NCBI GenBank assembly: GCA_964593455.1 | Contig: CAZQHK010000017.1 | Span: 33,953 to 97,952, forward strand | DNA: 64,000 nucleotides | Direction: 5' to 3' | From: CAZQHK01 sp964593455 | GTDB taxonomy: Bacteria > Muiribacteriota > CAYSPT01 | Shown: piece by piece, positions 60,708-64,000 of the stretch | How positions within the stretch are numbered: the stretch's first letter is position 1 | Layout: each line of letters begins with the position of its first letter | Made by a program: the position numbers and the translations under genes | The notes under the pieces: model-generated | Told to the model about the DNA's origin: nothing | The model's input: only the letters and a program-made list of their open reading frames with translations | The model's database searches: none

Positions 60708-63404
60708 GTGTGTAATTTGAAGGTTTTCAGAATGCTGTTGATCTGCCTGATGGCAGGATTTTTTATGTATCTCGCCAGCCCCATGACAGCCGCCTCTTTT
60801 GAGGAAACACCGTCTCCGGCCTGGGTACACGTGGTGTTCGATCAGTTGGCTGAACTGAGTTTGCTCGAAGGCGCAGAGTCGGTTTACAGTCCAAACAAGG
60901 TGTACTCGCGGCTCGACAGTGCTCTCCTGCTGGCTGCTGCGTTCGGTAATCTGGGTAATCGTGACGATCTGTTGCGGCTCGGTTTAGAGCTGGAAACCCT
61001 GCGTAATATCCGGAAACTGGCCGCCGAGTTTGTGGAAGACATGGTGGTTCTGTTCAAGAGTGAAGTCCAGACCATCGGTGAACGAATACTGGTGGTGGAA
61101 AGCAGGATACGGGAGCTCGAAGCGTTGGGTAAAGGGAAGGTCAAGGTCGAAGCCAGCGCTATTCAAGTGCGGCCCGATCTCCTGCAGATTGAAACTTTGT
61201 TCAGAGAAGCTTCCTATCAATGCCGACAGGGGAACCTGTGGGAGGCTGTTTCCACCTATCAGAAGATCATTTCTATTGACCCTATGCATCTCGATGCCCA
61301 TGTCAGTCTGGGTATCGTTTACCTTTACCTGGCTGAACATGACAAGGCTTATTACGCGTTTCGGAAAGCTCTCTCCATCGATGACAGCCATATGGAATCG
61401 CTACTTGCCTGCGGCGACATAAAGATGGTTCAGGAAAAATGGAGTGAGGCTGAAGCGTATTACCGCCGGGCCCTGGATATTGATCCCGGCAACAAGGAAG
61501 CTCGGCTCAACCTGGGGACACTTTATGTTAACTACGGAGAGCTCAACAAGGCGTTCATGGAGTACAAACGGCTTCTCGAGGTGAGACCTTACGATGAAGA
61601 TGCTCTGCTCTCCCTGGGGCTGGTCTACCAGTGGAAAAAGGAGTACGACAAAGCTGAAATTACCTTCAAGAAGGTCTTGTCGGTTGAACCGGGAAGTAAA
61701 CGGGCGTTTCTCTTTCTGGGCCGGCTTTTTCGGGAGACCGGCCGGTACGATGATTCGGAAAAGGTCCTCAGGCAGTACCTGATGAAATACGATGCCGGTT
61801 CCACGGATACGTTGATCGAGCTGGCCCGGACTCTGGTAGCGGCTGATGTTCCGGAAGAAGCGATTGTCACCTATGCCCGTCTTCTCACGATCGATCCCAA
61901 GAACTTCGAGGTCATGAAATCACTGGCCATGATCCATCTGAGAAGAGGGGATCTGGCATCGGTTTCCGCTGTATGCAGTCGAATTATAGAGATAGACCCG
62001 GCAAACAAGTTCGCCCATCTCCTGTTGGCTCGTATCAAGCGGGCAGATGGAGATCTTGGAGCATCGTCCGTACACTGCGCTCGGGTACTGGAAAAAAATT
62101 CTGGCGATTCCGACGCGCTGGCGGTTTACGGAACAGTGCTTCTGGACCTTGGCAAAGAACGGGAAGCACTCGATAAATATAGACAGGCCCTGGAACACGA
62201 TCCGGACCAGGTAGAAGCGAACCTGGGAATCGGGTTGATCAACTTGGACCGGGAACATTATCGTAAAGCGGAACGATATCTCGGCCGAGCGCTGACTGCA
62301 GATCCGGGTAATGTCCAGACAGCCAAAGCCCTTTCAAGGCTCTACCGGGAACTTGACATGTTGGCCAGCGCCGTCCACTACGCTAAAATTGCCCGCGATA
62401 ACACCCCCGGCGGCCGAACTTCGAGTGATGATCTAAAAGTTCTGGACCGGCTGGATAACTTCCTGCTTACGACCCATTTCTACATGTTGGACAGGGGGGG
62501 GCAGCTCATCTACGAACCGGGAGATGAGTTCAAACTCTACCTGGTGGAATCCGGTGTGGAAGCTCTGGTGAACGACCTGTTGAAAGTCGGCGCATCTTTC
62601 GGTATCGGGGAGATCAGGGAGCCAAACCGGAGCACTCATCCTAAAACCCTCAAGCAGGAGCATTTGAAACTGTTCTTACGGTATCGAACCTCGTTTCATT
62701 GGGTTAACGAAGCACATATTGCCAGCAGCCGGTTTTCCGGTGCTTCCGATTCAACCGGATACGGATTCAGGTCTATCTATCGTCGTAACCCCGTTGTAGC
62801 GGAGCTGAGTTTCAGGGATTTCAGGATGCAAGAGAACATCGCGGTGATGCTGGATGACTACCGGATGGAAGAAACAGCTATCCGGGTAGGCTATCAGCTT
62901 CTTCCCGAGCTGAGTTTCTCCGTCAGACCTTCCTGGGCCAGAATACATCCCGACGGCAACGAGAAACGGGAAGTCATCACCGATGTCGATTATCAGCTGC
63001 CCGGTCCTTTCGGGCTCTCTATCGGGTACAGGTCCAACTTTTTTTCATTTGAAAGGGAGAATGTTCAGGGTGTAAAGGTTCCCTATTTTGTCGTCAACCG
63101 GTACCTGGGACACACATTCAAGACCAGCTGGAACGGGCGGTTGCCTCGCGGTATCCAGGCTAAGCTCGGCTATGACTACACTCGCTATACGTACCGGATA
63201 ACCGATAAGAATCTCAACCAGGCCATACCGGCGGGGAACTACAAAGGGGTTGGTGGAAAACTTTACCTCAAGCTGGAGATGCCGCTGGCGACATATTCCA
63301 GGGGCTCCCTCTGGTTTGCCCGTAGCAGCACCGACCACAAGAATCCCCCGGTAGATCTGAAAGCGGCCCGGGAGATCCTGCTCTCGCTGTCGCTCCGTTT
63401 CTAA
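60708..63404 (+). CDS. SLH-like/coiled-coil/TPR protein with C-terminal beta-barrel
   Basis: 898 residues from GTG 60708 (AAAGGAT 6 bases upstream). A signal peptide ends near 28 (MTA/AS). Residues about 36-85 resemble an SLH domain (WVHVVFDQLAELSLLEG, RLDSALLLAAAFG). A coiled coil (about 95-150, EFVEDMVVLFKSEVQTIGERI) follows, as in OmpM-type tethers. About twelve TPRs occupy 155-590. The remainder (about 610-898) is beta-rich with alternating aromatic residues and ends LLSLSLRF, consistent with an outer-membrane barrel. TPR plus barrel recalls PgaA and BcsC exporters. The SLH assignment is by pattern only. It follows etfA by 10 bases. Confidence 0.68.
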   Translation: MCNLKVFRMLLICLMAGFFMYLASPMTAASFEETPSPAWVHVVFDQLAELSLLEGAESVYSPNKVYSRLDSALLLAAAFGNLGNRDDLLRLGLELETLRNIRKLAAEFVEDMVVLFKSEVQTIGERILVVESRIRELEALGKGKVKVEASAIQVRPDLLQIETLFREASYQCRQGNLWEAVSTYQKIISIDPMHLDAHVSLGIVYLYLAEHDKAYYAFRKALSIDDSHMESLLACGDIKMVQEKWSEAEAYYRRALDIDPGNKEARLNLGTLYVNYGELNKAFMEYKRLLEVRPYDEDALLSLGLVYQWKKEYDKAEITFKKVLSVEPGSKRAFLFLGRLFRETGRYDDSEKVLRQYLMKYDAGSTDTLIELARTLVAADVPEEAIVTYARLLTIDPKNFEVMKSLAMIHLRRGDLASVSAVCSRIIEIDPANKFAHLLLARIKRADGDLGASSVHCARVLEKNSGDSDALAVYGTVLLDLGKEREALDKYRQALEHDPDQVEANLGIGLINLDREHYRKAERYLGRALTADPGNVQTAKALSRLYRELDMLASAVHYAKIARDNTPGGRTSSDDLKVLDRLDNFLLTTHFYMLDRGGQLIYEPGDEFKLYLVESGVEALVNDLLKVGASFGIGEIREPNRSTHPKTLKQEHLKLFLRYRTSFHWVNEAHIASSRFSGASDSTGYGFRSIYRRNPVVAELSFRDFRMQENIAVMLDDYRMEETAIRVGYQLLPELSFSVRPSWARIHPDGNEKREVITDVDYQLPGPFGLSIGYRSNFFSFERENVQGVKVPYFVVNRYLGHTFKTSWNGRLPRGIQAKLGYDYTRYTYRITDKNLNQAIPAGNYKGVGGKLYLKLEMPLATYSRGSLWFARSSTDHKNPPVDLKAAREILLSLSLRF

Positions 63405-63446
63405 TAAAGCGGCGGCCTCCGCAACTGTTCCAGTGAGCCTCGATGC

Positions 63447-63644
63447 AAGGTCCAGTTTATGTTTCCTTACGAGGAGAGTTGTCTCCGAGTTCGACATTCG
63501 TACGCCTCGATTCACAGGCGCGCACATCCTGTGCGCTGAACTCGCCATCGTGGCTCGAACAACAGCTTCTTGCCCGCTTCACTTCGGCTACGACTGTTAG
63601 CGAACTCTTCGACGATCCTCTACGGGAAACATAAACTGGACCTT
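63447..63644. mobile_element. MITE-like element of 198 bp with perfect 20-bp terminal inverted repeats
   Basis: AAGGTCCAGTTTATGTTTCC at 63447-63466 is inverted at 63625-63644. The interior holds a 7-bp hairpin GCGCACA-TCC-TGTGCGC (63520-63536). That TCC loop and stem length match the hairpin inside the 50141 element. No transposase frame is present; short open frames inside it have no coding character. Confidence 0.75.
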
Positions 63645-63669
63645 TTCCTCTAGACTGGCTCATGGAACG

Positions 63670-63807
63670 ATGCTTCGCCTGGTATATGTCTGATTACGGG
63701 TGTCTCTCCTTCGCTCGGCTGTTTGCTTCGCAAAGGCGCCTCGCTTAACTAGGTTTTGCTCTCCATGAGGATGTCCTCCAGACCAGATGTCTCTATCAGG
63801 TAAACAT
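63670..63807. repeat. Second inverted-repeat block, imperfect ends
   Basis: The left end ATGCTTCGCCTGGTATATG and the complement of the right end ATGTTTACCTGATAGAG are similar but imperfect. An internal GAGGA-TG-TCCTC stem and TTTGC-TTC-GCAAA stem are present. It may be another decayed element. No gene is seen here. Confidence 0.35.
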
Positions 63808-63891
63808 GGATAAAAAGCAAATATAATGGTGGTTTTGAAGCTATCCAAAAAGAATAAATTGAGAAAGTTCAATTTATTTGGAAAAATGATA

Positions 63892-63921
63892 TTGACATTA
63901 TTAGTAGTTGTATACTACTTT
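63892..63921 (+). promoter_or_regulatory. Promoter pointing out of the window
   Basis: TTGACA (63892-63897), an 18-base spacer and TACTTT (63916-63921). TATACT at 63911-63916 is a better -10 by sequence but lies only 13 bases from the -35. Transcription would read off the right edge. Confidence 0.4.
63903..63919. promoter_or_regulatory. 17-bp dyad AGTAGT-N5-ACTACT inside the promoter
   Basis: AGTAGTTGTATACTACT has perfect 6-base arms around TGTAT and lies between -35 and -10, the usual place for a repressor operator. Confidence 0.45.
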
Positions 63922-63936
63922 ACTTTACTTTTTGGA

Positions 63937-63952
63937 TGTGATTTTGATCACA
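63937..63952. promoter_or_regulatory. Perfect CRP/FNR-superfamily palindrome
   Basis: TGTGATTTTGATCACA has the exact TGTGA-N6-TCACA symmetry of a CRP site and lies about 10-25 bases downstream of the promoter's expected start point. A cAMP-receptor-type regulator is implied but none is in the window. Confidence 0.5.
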
Positions 63953-64000
63953 CCTTATCCTAATCCTATATTTGATTGCCCGGTGGCGGATAGGGGAAAT

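Noticed and set aside
63443..63872. Small open frames after the barrel gene
   Set aside because: They lie inside inverted-repeat elements, change strand freely and have no ribosome binding sites.

Overview
The window reads as a contig from an uncultured, probably anaerobic, diderm bacterium. Evidence for an outer membrane is a C-terminal-Phe beta-barrel (38718-40160) and a TPR protein ending in a predicted barrel (60708-63404) whose N-terminus looks like the SLH plus coiled-coil tether known from diderms of the Negativicutes/Cyanobacteria/Deinococcus type. Evidence for anaerobic or fermentative energy metabolism is butyrate kinase, three phosphotransacylase paralogues and a ferredoxin-fused Etf. 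A run of exactly 100 N (35843-35942) is a scaffold gap and fits a metagenome-assembled genome. I cannot assign a phylum. No rRNA, tRNA, CRISPR array, prophage or intact transposase was seen.

Layout. 1-5712 (minus): a GH57 secreted glycosidase followed by two polytopic GT-C type glycosyltransferases, the last running off the left edge. 5906-8139: a TrkH/TrkA potassium uptake pair; then an FAH-family hydrolase (minus), a frameshifted pseudo-receiver, a secreted LRR protein and UppP. 11415-12869: a candidate sigma-54 promoter, a 19-bp hairpin, a 63-residue membrane peptide and a SpoIIM-family protein. 12891-21454 (minus): a HEAT-STAS-PilZ fusion, then the DUF58/MoxR/DUF4350/DUF4129/HEAT-membrane/RDD operon. 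21640-29186: a ribbon-helix-helix regulator with a perfect palindrome upstream, an M24 hydrolase with altered metal ligands, a tandem pair of amidohydrolases (one with metal ligands, one without), and a CHASE2-SpoIIE phosphatase. 29275-40160: a MITE, then a minus-strand envelope operon (beta-barrel, Cu-amine-oxidase-N protein, membrane glycosyltransferase, scaffold gap, FecR protein, giant LRR lipoprotein, lipase lipoprotein).

40291-47089 (plus): nusB, pilB-like ATPase, gatC, gatA, gatB and a DUF401 permease, closely packed. 47177-54583: a class III cyclase-like protein, TPR proteins, a ferritin-like protein and a membrane protein that joins a PqqD-like domain, an S2P-like core lacking its catalytic motifs and two cyclic-nucleotide domains. 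54580-60697: buk, three ptb/pta paralogues, etfB and ferredoxin-etfA form an acyl-CoA/acyl-phosphate and electron-transfer block. 60708-63404 is the SLH-TPR-barrel protein. The last 600 bases hold inverted-repeat elements and, at the edge, a strong promoter with a dyad and a perfect CRP-type palindrome.

How the parts may work together (inference): the DUF58/MoxR cluster, beta-barrel, LRR and lipase lipoproteins and glycosyltransferases point to heavy investment in the envelope. PilZ, STAS, SpoIIE, cyclase-like and cNMP domains point to dense second-messenger and phosphorylation signalling. Several regulators or enzymes have lost key residues (pseudo-receiver, pseudo-S2P, one amidohydrolase, the cyclase-like protein), a recurrent theme in this window. 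Three promoters sit so close to their start codons that the mRNAs may be leaderless.
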